DNA of 64,000 nt from NCBI GenBank assembly GCA_026936335.1, contig JAPMXV010000005.1, positions 124,001 through 188,000 of the forward strand, read 5' to 3'. The position numbers and the translations under genes were made by a program. This document shows, piece after piece, positions 32,909-44,700 of the stretch (positions are counted from its first letter, which is position 1; the number at the start of each line of letters is the position of its first letter). The notes below the pieces were generated by a model that was given only the letters and a program-made list of their open reading frames with translations, made no database searches and was not told where the DNA came from. Source of the stretch: Mantamonas sphyraenae (taxonomy: Eukaryota > CRuMs > Mantamonadidae).

Positions 32909-35900
32909 ATGTCCATTCCGACCCCCACGGTACGCCCCAGCCACCGTTCTCCCACCCTCCCACCCTCTTCCTCCCCCGACTCACACCCACACCTTCCTGT
33001 CGACCCAACCCGCCTTCACCCGCCGAATCCGTTTCCCTTTTCCAGACCCGTCTTCTCGCCCTCCTACTGCTCCTCCTGGGCATGCACATGGTCGCTGCTG
33101 ACTTTTCCTTGGACGAAAACGCAGGGTGGCCCATGTACCAGGCCGACACATCCAACACAGGCCGCTCCCATGCGTTCCCTGATGCGCATGTTCCCGATTT
33201 GGCCACCGGCGCAGACCACACTTCCACCCAGGTTGCCGGTTGTATATGTGCGTTTGCACCCACACTTTGCCCTCCATGCCCTGCACACCACTTTGTCCAT
33301 TTCCATTCTCCCGTTTCCGTGCCCCATGCACACATGCATCGGCCTCCCCGCACGACTGCAAACTCGTTTTCCCGCCGCTCACCCGTTTCTTCTCCCGCCC
33401 TGCCTCCGTCCCTTGGAAACTGCCCACAGTCCTCGGCGCAGCTGCAGTGTCACAAAAGGGGGACATCATTGTGGGCTGCCAGGCTGCATCCACCCCTAAG
33501 CTCTACGGCCTGACCAGCAGGCTTGAGGATGCCTGGAACTTCTCACTGAACGCGCCCAGTACGTCTTCCCATCAGACCGCGTGCACACACACACACGTGC
33601 GATGTTGCTGACACATCACTGGTCACCTCTCCACCCTGTTTCCCTGTTCCTCATCCCCTGCCTTTCCGCCCTTGCAGTGCTCACGGCGCCCATGCTGGTC
33701 AACGGCAGCAATGTCCTCACCACCACCAGCGGCACAGGCGGCATCAACTCGCGTGCCCTTCTCTTCAACTCTGTCTCTGCCGGCGGAGTCCGCGATGAAC
33801 TTTCCTTTTCAGCACAGATGGGTATGTGGCCCACCCACGTCGCTGTGTTTCCGCCGCAGGCGCCCGCAGCGAAGCTTTTTTGCTTGACCCTTGTTCCAGC
33901 TCGTCTCACACTCCCCACCCACAGGTCTCACACGCCCCACCCTCTGTGCCGGACGCTATCTGTACGGCGGCGGTGTCTCTGCGTGGTCTGGTGTGCGCTC
34001 GGTGCGCTTTCTGGGCAGCTCCCTGGCAGCCGGTTCCGTCGGTTCAGACATCAGTGCGTTTCCTGCCGTTTTTCTCGTTTCACCACCTGCCCTGCAGCTC
34101 ACACAGACCCACGTGCCCTTGTGTGCACTCGCCGTACCCCGTCACATGCAGTTCTGGGTGGACTGGCTGCAAACAATGCGGGCGAGGTGTTCTACGCAAC
34201 CGAAGAAGGCAAGACGGCGATGCGTGCTTGCACCACAGGCTCCGTCTCCTGGTCCATCACCTACCCAGGAGAGCACTTCCGCACAACGCCTGTGCTGCGT
34301 CATTACAAAGGAGAGGCAACTCTGCTGCTGGCCAGCAACTCGACACTGCGCATGGTCCACCAGGTCAACGGGTCTGAGATCTGGGCTGTTCCCTTTTCTG
34401 CCAATGAGGACGACGTGGTGCTCAGCCCCGTAGGCGGCTTTGCCTACAGCGACGCATGGGATGTGTTTGTGGTCAACAACCGCACACACCACGTGGGCAT
34501 CAACGCAGCATCGGGGTCACTGCGTTGGGCTGTGGCCAATCCCAACGAAAAGAGTGCGTTGGATTGCCACAATCCCCTCACCCACCACTGCCTTTTACAA
34601 CCCTTCACTACCACCCCAACTCCATTGCTAACACCCGTCCCTTCACAGCCACGTGCAACATCATCATCGATGCGCGACAAGGACAAGAACAACGCGCATA
34701 CGTGGGCACAAACACATTGCTGCGATCCATCAACGTCAACAATGGCACGCTGATGGAGTCGTACGACACTGGACGCCTCGTGCGAGGACTGGCAACCGCC
34801 CTGGATGGGTCACTGGTGATGGTGTCCGGAGACAGGGTGCTGTTGTGGAACGGCACCTGTCCGGCTGGAAGTGAACGCCGTGCAGAGGTGTCACAGTGTG
34901 CAGCGTGCATTCCAGGCAAGTTTAGTGCAGTGGCGGGTGCTGCATGCACGCCGTGCACAAACAACACATACAGCAACACCACGGGGGCAACCAGCTGCAC
35001 AGCATGCACATTCGGGTATGCCTTTGTCAACACCACCACAGCATGCACGCCTCTGGTGTGCAACGCCAACGAAATCATTACGCAATCCAACACATGTGGA
35101 GTGTGTGCAGCAGGCAGCTACCGGGCAAACAGCACGGCATGCGAAACATGCCCTGTGGGCCACTACTGCCCAAGCGGAAGCACAACGCCCACAGTGTGTC
35201 CCGCCACCACATACTCCAACAGCACAGGGGTCACATCTTTGTCCGGCTGCCTCGCCTGTCCCTCTGGATCTGTGGCAGGCGCACCTGCGTCGACATCCTG
35301 CGACGTGTGTGCTGCGGGCACATTCGCCGACGGCCAGACCAAGTGCACCACGTGTCCCGCAGGCAGTATCAGCTCTGCTGGATCGTTGACTTGCACCAAT
35401 TGCACAAAGGGGTTCTTCACAAACAGCACGCTTCCGGATGTGTGTGCGCCGTGTGCGCCGGGATCATTCAGTGCCTCGAACGCAGCCACTGCGTGCACAC
35501 CGTGTGCCGCAGGCACGTTTGCATCTGCGTCGCAAGCCACTGCGTGCCAACAGTGTGCGTTGGGTTCGACCACACTGCAGGGTGAATCCACCTGCCACCC
35601 GTGTGCAACAGGCACCTACGGCAACGTCTCTGCCCCCGGCCTGTGTGTTCTGTGTCCTGCAGGCACGTTCAACAACGCAACCAACGCCACCTCCCCCAGT
35701 GCATGTGTTCCGTGTGCCTCGGGCCTCGCCTCTGCGGCCGGAGCCTCAGAGTGTGGCCCATGCAACGCAGGATACTACGCATCGGGCGATCGCATCTGCA
35801 CAATCTGTCCCGCCGGTTTCTACTCTGCCAAGGGGGCGAGTGAGTGCACCGCGTGTCCGGTGGGCACGTTCAACGGCGCACCAGGGGCACCCAGTGTGGA

Positions 35901-38900
35901 GAGCTGCAAGGATTGCCAACCAGGCACATACGCCGGCCAGAATGCATCTGTGTGCTCTCAGTGTGCCGCTGGAACGTACAGCCCACACGTGCGTGCCAAC
36001 TCCAGTCTAACCTGTACTCCCTGTGCCGAAGGGAGCTATTCGGTCAACGGCCAAGCCAACTGCACCCTGTGCCCCATTGGATCGTACCGTGCCACTCCGG
36101 GCGGTGCTGGACCCACCTCGTGCACCGTGTGTCCCACGGGCACGTACAGCGACATTTTGGGACGCAGTGTGTGTTCCTCATGTCCTGCAGGCACGTACAA
36201 CGAGGTCACAGGCAGTTGGTCGGCGTCGTTTTGCCTCAATTGTGCAGAGGGAACGTATTCCAACATCACCGGCGCCACCACGGTCACTGCATGCCACCTG
36301 TGTCCCGTGGGCACGTATTCGTCCTCCATCGGTGCCAACAACGCGTCTGCATGTCTCGCGTGTGCGGCTGGCAAGTTTTCCCCAGCCCAGGGGGCAACCT
36401 CGGGCGCCGTCTGCGCCGATTGCTCGGCTGGGCGCTATTCAGCCACTCCGGCACAGTCCAGCTGTGCCCTCTGTGTGGCCGGTGAGTACCAGGATGCCAC
36501 GGGTCAGAGTGTATGCAAACAGTGCACACAGGGGACGATTTCCACGCAAGGAGGCCAGTCATCGTGTGCCGATTGCTCCGCAGGCGAGTACCAACCCAAC
36601 CCAGGACGCACCGTGTGTCTCAAGTGTCCCGTGGGCGAGTACCAAAGCAGCAAAGCTGCGTCCGGGTGCCTTCCATGTGCAGTAGGCACGTATGCTGCCT
36701 CGCAGGGCTCGCGTGAGTGCACCCCGTGCGATCCTGGCACGTATGCAAACAACATCACAAGTGCCAGTTGTGACCTGTGTCCCAAGCGCACCTACCAGCC
36801 GGCCACGGCACAGTCGTCCTGCTTCGACTGCCCCGTGCTCTCCACCACCGCCGACTTTGGCTCCCTCAACTACTCCTTCTGCAAGTGTGCCGTCGGTTAC
36901 TACGGACGAAACGCCTCGTGCACCGCTTGCCCTGCCACCGTCACCACCTGTCCTCGCATCGGCCTCGAGTATCCTCTGGCCGCCGCAGGGTATTGGTTCG
37001 ACACGGCCAACCCGCAGCTGGTGCTGCAGTGCACACCCCTCGTGGCCTGTCCTGCAAACAACGTCGCCTCTTGTGCCCCTGGCTACCAGTCCTACCTGTG
37101 CCGCGAGTGCCAACAGGGCTACTATCGCATCTCGGGCCGGTGCGAACTGTGTCCCGACTCCACCGATCCCACCTTTACCCTAATCATCTTCCTTGGCGCC
37201 TTTGTCATTCTGGCGCCCATTCTCGTGCGCATGGCCAAGTACAGGCAGGTGTTTGGCATTGTCACCCTGGCCGTGACGTATGTGCAGGTCATGTCTGTGT
37301 TCCGCCTGTTTTCCCTCCCGTGGCCCGAGGAACTGCTGGTCATCTTTGAGTACATGTCCCTCTTCAATCTCAACATCGAGATTGTCCACCCGGAGTGCAC
37401 CATTGCAGACTGGAACTGGACCTACAAGTGGATGATTGCCGTCAACATCCCGCTCGTGTTCCTCCTCGTCCTCCTCGTCATCTACTCCCTCAAGGTCATG
37501 CGTGCAAACTTTGCCTACCGAGTGGGTCCCAAGATCGTGCAGCGTTGGCCTTGGTTCGCCGAACACCCCGAGGTGGGGTTGCCCGAGGGCCAAGTGCCTT
37601 CCTTGCGTGCGCGGTTGCGCTACGACCTCGCCCAATTCCTCTGCGAGTACGACGACGAGTTTCACAGCAAGGCGTTGGGCAACCTGCTCTCTGGCTTCTT
37701 CCTCTTCATCACCCTGGGTTACACGTTCATCTGTGCCAACTGCCTGGAGTACTTTGACTGCTCGCTGAAGGAGGACGGACGGTGGTACCTGGACGCAGAC
37801 CCGTCGATTCTGTGTTCGCCCGATGACCCTCTGTGGGGTCCCCTGCTGCCCATCGGCGTTGTGTACGGCCTGGTGTTTGTCATTGGAATCCCCGCATGGA
37901 TCTACTGGCATCTGTCGCGCAACAGCCACCGCCTGTGGAACGCTCGCTTTGTGCGTCTCTACGGCGCCCTCTTTCTGCGTTTCGAGCTCGGATATTACTA
38001 CTGGGAGTGTCTGTCGATGGTGCGCAAGATGGTGTTGCTGGGTGTGCAGGCATTCCTCACCACGCGCACCCTGGAGTCATCGCTCATCTCGCTCATCGTC
38101 CTCTTCCTCGCCGTGCTGGGCCAGGCCTTTGCACGTCCGTTTGAGAGCACCAATTACGACCGCACAGAGACCCTTCTGCTGTTGTCCAACTTTGTCACCC
38201 TTCTCTCGGGTTTGCTCTTCTTCAGCGTGCAGGACAACTCGTCGCTGCACCTCTTCCTCACCTACTTCAATGTCATCCTCATTGGCATCTGTCTGGCTGT
38301 GGTCGTTGTGTTTGTCAGCCTCGACGTAAAGACGGCCGTGTACATGCAACGCCACGCCGACCGCATGGCCAAGATGCAGTTCATCAGCCGTGATTTCCTG
38401 GAGGAGGTGAGCATGTGGTTTGAGGACGCCGAAGCAGATCGCAGAGAGGCCATTCTGGCCACAAGTGCACAGATCATGGATTACATCGAGGTGGCCAGCG
38501 CCGCACACGTTGGCAAGCTGCACAGCACCAACCTGAGCGACCGCCAACGTGCAGTGTGCACAGACGTGGATCTGGAATTCCTTCGCAACCTGGATTACAT
38601 CTTCAAATTCGTCAAGGACGACGCAGAGGTCGAATTCCTCACCTGGTTCATCAAACAGCTGTTGTACTCGCCGGAGAAGGCAAAAGCGGCGATTCAACTC
38701 TTTCAGATCCTGGAACATGAAAACGTGCGCCGCTGCGGCTGGGTGCGCACACACATCTGTGGCGAACGCGACCCGTTGGAACATCAGAACAGCACCTCGA
38801 ATCTGGACAAGTATCTGGACGACCTGGCGCCCGGAACGCCTGCGGCAGACGGCAAGATGCGCTTCTGGCAGTCGCAGGGCTCGCTGGTGTCGCTCAAGCC

Positions 38901-39948
38901 CACGGTGGGTCCGGAGGAGCAGCTGCGCAGGGACAGGGAAACGGCCATGCGCAGTGCCACACGATCCAGCAATGAGTATGACGAGCCCGAGGACCTCGAC
39001 GAGGTGGAAGTGGCACACAACAACAACAAAAACAACAGCAGCAGTGACGAGACAGACCCGTCCGCTTCTGCTGCTGCTGCTGCTGCTACCATCCTGGCCG
39101 TGCCTGCAATCGGCGGCATCAATGCACTGAGCCCGTCTCCGTCCGATGTCCGCTCGGCAGCAGACAACAAGAAGCAACAAGGGGGCAGCAACGGGCCACA
39201 GCAACCGTCGGAGCCAACCAAGGATGGGATGGATGACGCATCCAACACCGACAAGAAAAAGAAGAAGCAGAGCGACGCAAAGGGCGCCAAGAAGGGAGCC
39301 AGGATGAGTCGCAGTCGCACGAAACCAGCTCTGGACACGGGCAGACGTAGAAGCAGCAAGCCTCGTCCGGGCATCAGCCCAAGCCGCAGCAAAAAGACGC
39401 TGGCCTCGGCGACGTCTGCGAAGCAACTGAAGCGTGCACAGAGTGACGAAACAAGCGCAAAGCGACGCAGCTCGCGGATAGCGCCCATATCCAAGTCGTC
39501 GACATCAAAGTCGACCAGGAATCTCGCGGGGGCCAGGAGCAAGAAGGGAGGCGCCAAAGACACACGGTACATTGGGGTGTCGCAGTCGCAGACCAGTGTG
39601 CGTGCGGTGCCAAAGGACCTCCACGACCTGGACTCGGATGAGGAGGACGATGAACTGTCCACTCCCCACCTGCATTTGGGCAAACGCCGCCAACTGAGCC
39701 AACGCATACGTGCAAACTCCATGGAGGAGGAGGAGGCAGCCGCCGACGCCGCAGCCGATGCCATTCTGCGCGATCTCAAGGGTCCCAAGAGTATCATCGA
39801 CGACGATGCCCCATCCACTCTCATGCGCAGATACAGCACACGCGAGTTTGTGGATGACGACATCGCCAGTGCCTCGGACATCAGCGACGACGACGACGAC
39901 GACGACGCAGGAGAGGACGACGATGGGTTGCCAACCTCTTTCAAATGA
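32909..39948 (+). CDS. Receptor-like protein A: PQQ-like propeller, Cys-rich repeats, polytopic membrane module
   Basis: Seven exons are inferred: 32909-32929, 33046-33238, 33430-33558, 33678-33821, 33925-34053, 34152-34553 and 34649-39948. The phases are consistent and give 2,105 residues. The first 7-codon exon joins a Leu-rich segment to make a signal peptide ending near MVAADFS. A PQQ/pyrrolo-quinoline-type beta-propeller follows (WPMYQADTSNTGR, DIIVGCQ..PKLYGL). Then come about 20 Cys-rich repeats of the CxxCPAGTY / GCC2-ephrin-receptor-like type (~410-1180). The membrane module has about nine hydrophobic segments (~1180-1563). It is preceded by a GYWF...CPANNVASCAPGYQS signature shared with the other two receptors here. 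The tail (~1563-2105) is Lys/Ser/Asp-rich. Residues 1-568 are shared with receptor B. Function and ligand are unknown. Confidence 0.87.
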
Positions 39949-39975
39949 TGAATGAACACAGTCACACACACTCCA

Positions 39976-41680
39976 TTACGGCGCCGCCTTGGGCTCACTC
40001 TCTCCCTTGACACGTGCCAGCTCTGCCTCCAGCCTCTCCACCTCCTTCTTGCTCTTTGCAAAGCCCACGCGCAGATCCTCCACCTCCTCAAAGAACTGCT
40101 CGTCAAACGCACCCAGTTCCTCCCGCAGCGACTTGTTCTCCCGTGCCAACTCTTCCTTCTTTGCCTGCAGCGCCTCCACGATGGGCATGAGTTCTGCCAG
40201 CTGCCTCTGCAACGCCCCAGCGTCACTCTGCTGCGTCGACGCCGCCAGTGTTGCGTACGCCTGTTTCACCTCTTCCAATTCCATCTCGCGCGCATCCAAC
40301 GCCTTTTTGGCCGCCCCCAACTCCTTCTTGGCATCTTTCGCTGCCACGCGTCGCTTCTCGCTCTCTGCCTTGGCCGCACGCAGTTCACGCTCCATGTCCC
40401 TCACCTGTCCCTCCAACAGGGCCCGTGTGCGCTCAAAGTGCATCTGTCCGGCCTCCTCTGCGGCGCTGACAGCGTCGTCGGCACGCGCCAGCTCCGCCTT
40501 GGCCTCGTCGCGTTCGGCCAGCGCGGCCTCCAGCTCCCGCTTGGCCTTGGCCACCTCCTTGTGGGCCGCCTTGACCTGACGACGCAACCCTGCGCTTTGG
40601 TCGCTCATCGTGCGCATGGTGCGTTCCAGCTGATCGTACGCGTCCACCTTTTCCCTGGAGGCATCCAGCTGTGCGCTGAGTTCCGTGTTCTTGGCACGCA
40701 ACGCCTTGGCTTCCTTGACCAGTTCCATGTACTTGACGTTGGACTTGCTGGTCTTCCGCAGGGCGTCGTTTTCCGATTGCAGCTTGTCAATCACCCGCTT
40801 CAGTGCATCCACCACCTTTTCCAACTCCTTCTGGCTCTTGGCCTTGGCCATGCGTTTCTTCACCCCCTTTTCGCTGATGTTGTGCAACTCAAAGGTGTCG
40901 CTCACCACCGCCCGGAACGTTTCCAACTCCTGCACCTTTTCCTCCAGCTTTGCGTTCAGCATCGCCTGGTTCTCCCGATCGAAGCGCAGCTCCAACGCCG
41001 CACTCTCCGCCTTCACCAGCTGGCCCTCCAACTCTTGGATCGTCACCTCCTTCTCCGTGTTCCTCGCCTTCAGCTCCTGCAACACGCCCTCTTCCGCCGA
41101 CGACGACGACGCCCCGCGTGCAAACGCAGCTGCCGCGCTCTCCACATTCTCCATGTCCCGACGTGCCTCGGCCAATTGCTTGCGCAGCCGTGCCACCGTC
41201 CGCTCCAGCGCACGCTTCTCGTTGGTGGCCTCCACCTCCACCACACGCTTCAAGTCGCTGTTGGCACGCTCCAGCTCCAGGATGCGATCCTTCAGCTCGT
41301 GCACTGTCTCCATGGCCTGGATGGCCTTGGCCACACTCTTCTTTGTGCCCGTTGTCGCCTGCAGCTCCTTCAACTGTGCGTCCGTCCTCTCACGCTCCGC
41401 TTCCACACGCTCCAGTGTGTCGCGGAACTGGCCCACCTGCTTCTTCAACGCCTCCACCTCGTCGCTGCGCTCTGCCAGCTTCTTCCGCAGTGCCTCCTGT
41501 TTGCGTTGCATCTTCTTTTCGTGTTCCCAACGCTGCACCTCTGGGTTGTCCGACCCCTCCCACGCCTTGCGCGTCGTCGCCGACGACGTCGATTTGTTCG
41601 TGCTGCTCTGGCTGCTGTTTCCCCCTGCCGTGGAGTCATCCGACGACGATTGGCCCTGTTGTTGGCCACCGCCACCATCA

Positions 41681-41712
<32 letters not shown>

Positions 41713-44700
41713 CGCATCTCGTTGCGCTTCGTTCAACTGCGCCTCCAGCGAGGCAATCTGTGCTTTGGCTTCGTCCAACTCGCCAGTCTTTGCAGCCAGC
41801 TTCTGTTGCAATGCAGACAGGCGCTTGCGCAGTTTGACTGCCTCTGGGTTCACCCGCGCCCTTTCCTGCATCTCTGCAATCTGCTTCTCCAGTCGGATTT
41901 CCTTTTCGTTGCTCTCCTTCAGCAGCTCGTCCATCTTGAGCAGATCCGCTTTCATCTTGCGTCGCTCTTCCGCTGCTTCCTTCTTGCTGCTGCTGCTGCT
42001 GCTGCTCTGCGTGCGTGCACTGTGGCTCAGCGCCTTGTTTTCCTTTTCCAGCGACTGCTTGTTGGCTTCCAGGAATTTGATCCGTGCCTGCAACTCCTGC
42101 ATCTCACGCTCCATCTCCCGAATCTCCTCCTGTGCCTGCTTCAGCATTTCTGACGTCATGCCAGCCTCTTCCTCGCGTTGTCCCCGACCCGACGGCGTGT
42201 CCAGAATCGCCGATCGGTGTGCGCTGCGCCTGGGCGTGCTCCCAATGCCGCCACTGCCGCCACCGCCGCCACCGCCCATCGACGCTTGCATGTGCAGGGC
42301 TTCCACAAGCTCCTCGCGCAGGCCCTGAATGGCTTCGTTCAGCAGCCGCTGCTGCTTTTCTTTCACCTCCAGCTGTCGCTTCATGTGACCAATGAGCTCG
42401 AGGACATTCTCGCTGGGCGCCTGTTCCAACTTGCGCTGTGCGGCGTCCAGCGCACGTGCCAGTTTGCCGTTGGACTCTTCTGCGGTGCGTAGTTCCAAGC
42501 GCAGGCGGCTCAGCTGGCTCTGGTCTTCGTCCACCTCGGCGGCCTTGAGACGCATCACCTCGACGCTGCGTTCCAGCTCTTTGCGCAGGGCTACCACCTC
42601 GGCGTTGAGTTGGTCGATGCGCTGGTCCTTGTCACGCAGCAACGACTCCACCTCGTGTTGCACCCCGTGTGCCGTCACCTCGCTCATTGTGGTGCGTTCG
42701 TGGCCCATTCGCTCCAACATGTCCACCAGATGCTTCAGTGCACGCCCTTGCGCCTCTGCCTCTGCCTCCTTCCACTGGCTCACCGACCGTGCATCGGCCA
42801 CCGCCGCTGTCTCCTGTGCCGCAGACAGCAACTTTTGGTACTTGCTCACCTCCTCTGTCTTGCGTTCCAGCAGGTTCTGCAGGCTTTCGATCTGCTGCTG
42901 GGCCACCGCAATCGCCCGCTTGTCGTCGTGCCGTCCCATCACGTCTCCCACATCGCCGCCGTGTCCACTTGCCCCACCGGTGGCCAGTTTCAACCTCAGA
43001 TCCTGCACCTGCTGCCGCTGTTCGTACAGTTCGTTGTTGCTCACGCTCAACTGCGTTTGCAGCGTTTCGTTGCTGCTCTTTAGGATTTCAATCTGCCGGT
43101 GTTGGTCGTCCACCAGCGACTGCTTCCTGTCGATTTGGGCCAACGCAAGCTCCAGTTGCTCCTTCAGCGACTTGCTCGTGTCCGTGTGGTACGTGCTGGG
43201 CGTCCTGGTCCCCGACGACGTGTTTGTCGTCGTTGTCGTCGTCATCGTCACCATCGACGACGACAATGATGATGAACGCATGCCCGGATCGCCACCGCCG
43301 CCATGCTGCCGTGCCTGCTTCAGATCAATCTCCAGCACCTGTTTGGCCTTTTCCGCCTCTTCCAGCTGCTGCTCCAGCGTGGTCACCCTGTGCCTGTACT
43401 CCAGCTCGCGGTAGTCCTCCTTGGCCTCCTTGCGCAGCTGTGCCTCCTCCAGCTGTCGCAGCAGCGCTTCGTTCTCGTGTTGCACCGTGTTCAGGTACAC
43501 CTCGCGTTCGTGCATCTCGCGCACCCGCCTCTTGAGTTGGTTGTTCTCCAGACGCACTTCCACCATGGCCTGCGTCAAATCCATCACCTTTTGGTCCATC
43601 TGACCCATTTCGATGGCTGCCACCGCCGCCCGCACCTCCTTCGCTTCCACTTGCGCCTTCCACAGCTCGTCCTGGATTTCGTTCTTCTCCTCCTTGATTT
43701 CGTCCAGCTTGCTCTCCATGGCCCGCTTGGCACGCCCCAGCTTCTCAATCGTGCCTCGGAACGCCTCGGCCTTGTCCAGCGACAACGATCCGGCCGCACG
43801 CTGTTTGTACTCCGTCAGCTCGTTGTGCACCATGTCGTACCGCTTCCGCGCCCGTTCGTCCGCCTCCAGCAATTCCCGCTCCTTCTCTGCCAACCGCCGT
43901 TGCAGCTCTCGTTCGGTGGCCTGTGCACGTGCGTCCAGCCGCTTGTACGTGTCCACCTGTGCTTGCAGCTCACCCTGCTGCAGCTGCAGATGCACAAGCC
44001 GTTCTGCCTGGCTGCCCAGCTGTGCCATCTCCTCGGATTCGCCCTGCATCTTGCGCAACGCCTCCTCCAACCGCGCTTGGCGATCGTACTCCAACTCCAG
44101 ACGTCGCACCATTTCCAGCTGCCGTTCGTCCGCCTGCGCCACCTGCGCCTCCAACCGCGTCACACGCGCACGCAGCGTCCCGTTTGTCCCTTCCAACTCA
44201 CGTGCACGCTCCTGCAGACGCTCCCCTTCCCGTCTGCTCATCGCTCCGCTGTACTGTCTGCGCATCTCGTCGTGTGCACTCTCTGCGCGTTGGTGCGACT
44301 CCAGCAGTTCCTGATTGCGCACCTCCAGCTCACGCAGCCGTTGCGTCAGACTCGTCTCGTGCGCCTCAGCCGACTCCAGTCGCTTCTCCAACAGACGCAA
44401 ACGGCTGCGTGCGTTGCCCTCCGCTTCCTGCGCCGCCATCGCTGCGTTGGACAATTCCACAAGCTTCGACGCCTCCACACTCCCTGCGCCACCGCCCTGT
44501 TGGCTCTTCTCCAACAATGCTTGCGTCTCTTGCAGCCGCACCACCTTTTTGTGCTCCTGGTCAAGATCTGCTTCCAGGCGTTCGATGCGTGCGTTTGCCA
44601 GGCGCAGGTCCGTGTCATTCTGTTCCCGTGTCGCCAGCTGGTCCACCAATTGCCGCTCTCGATCCAGCAAACGTGCGTACTTGTCAGCCATGCTCTGAAA

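Larger units (their letters stand above)
32178..35333. repeat. Left arm of a >3.1-kb inverted duplication
   Basis: Positions x here match the reverse complement at 96181-x (96178-x before ~32465, because of a 3-nt indel). I found about ten substitutions and one small complex indel over 3.15 kb, roughly 99.6% identity. Most differences fall between 32380 and 32710, around the 5S gene and the receptor upstream region. The arm holds the ankyrin 3' end, a 5S gene, the receptor promoter, six complete exons and the start of exon 7. Identity ends sharply at about 35334 inside coding sequence. The outer end is unknown because the right arm runs off the window. Confidence 0.97.

Noticed and set aside
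39952-42328. Plus-strand frames (733 and 547 codons) opposite CEP290, and similar ones up to 47 kb
   Set aside because: Leu/Gln-rich mirror images of a Glu/Lys/Gln-rich coiled coil; no domain or splice logic of their own.
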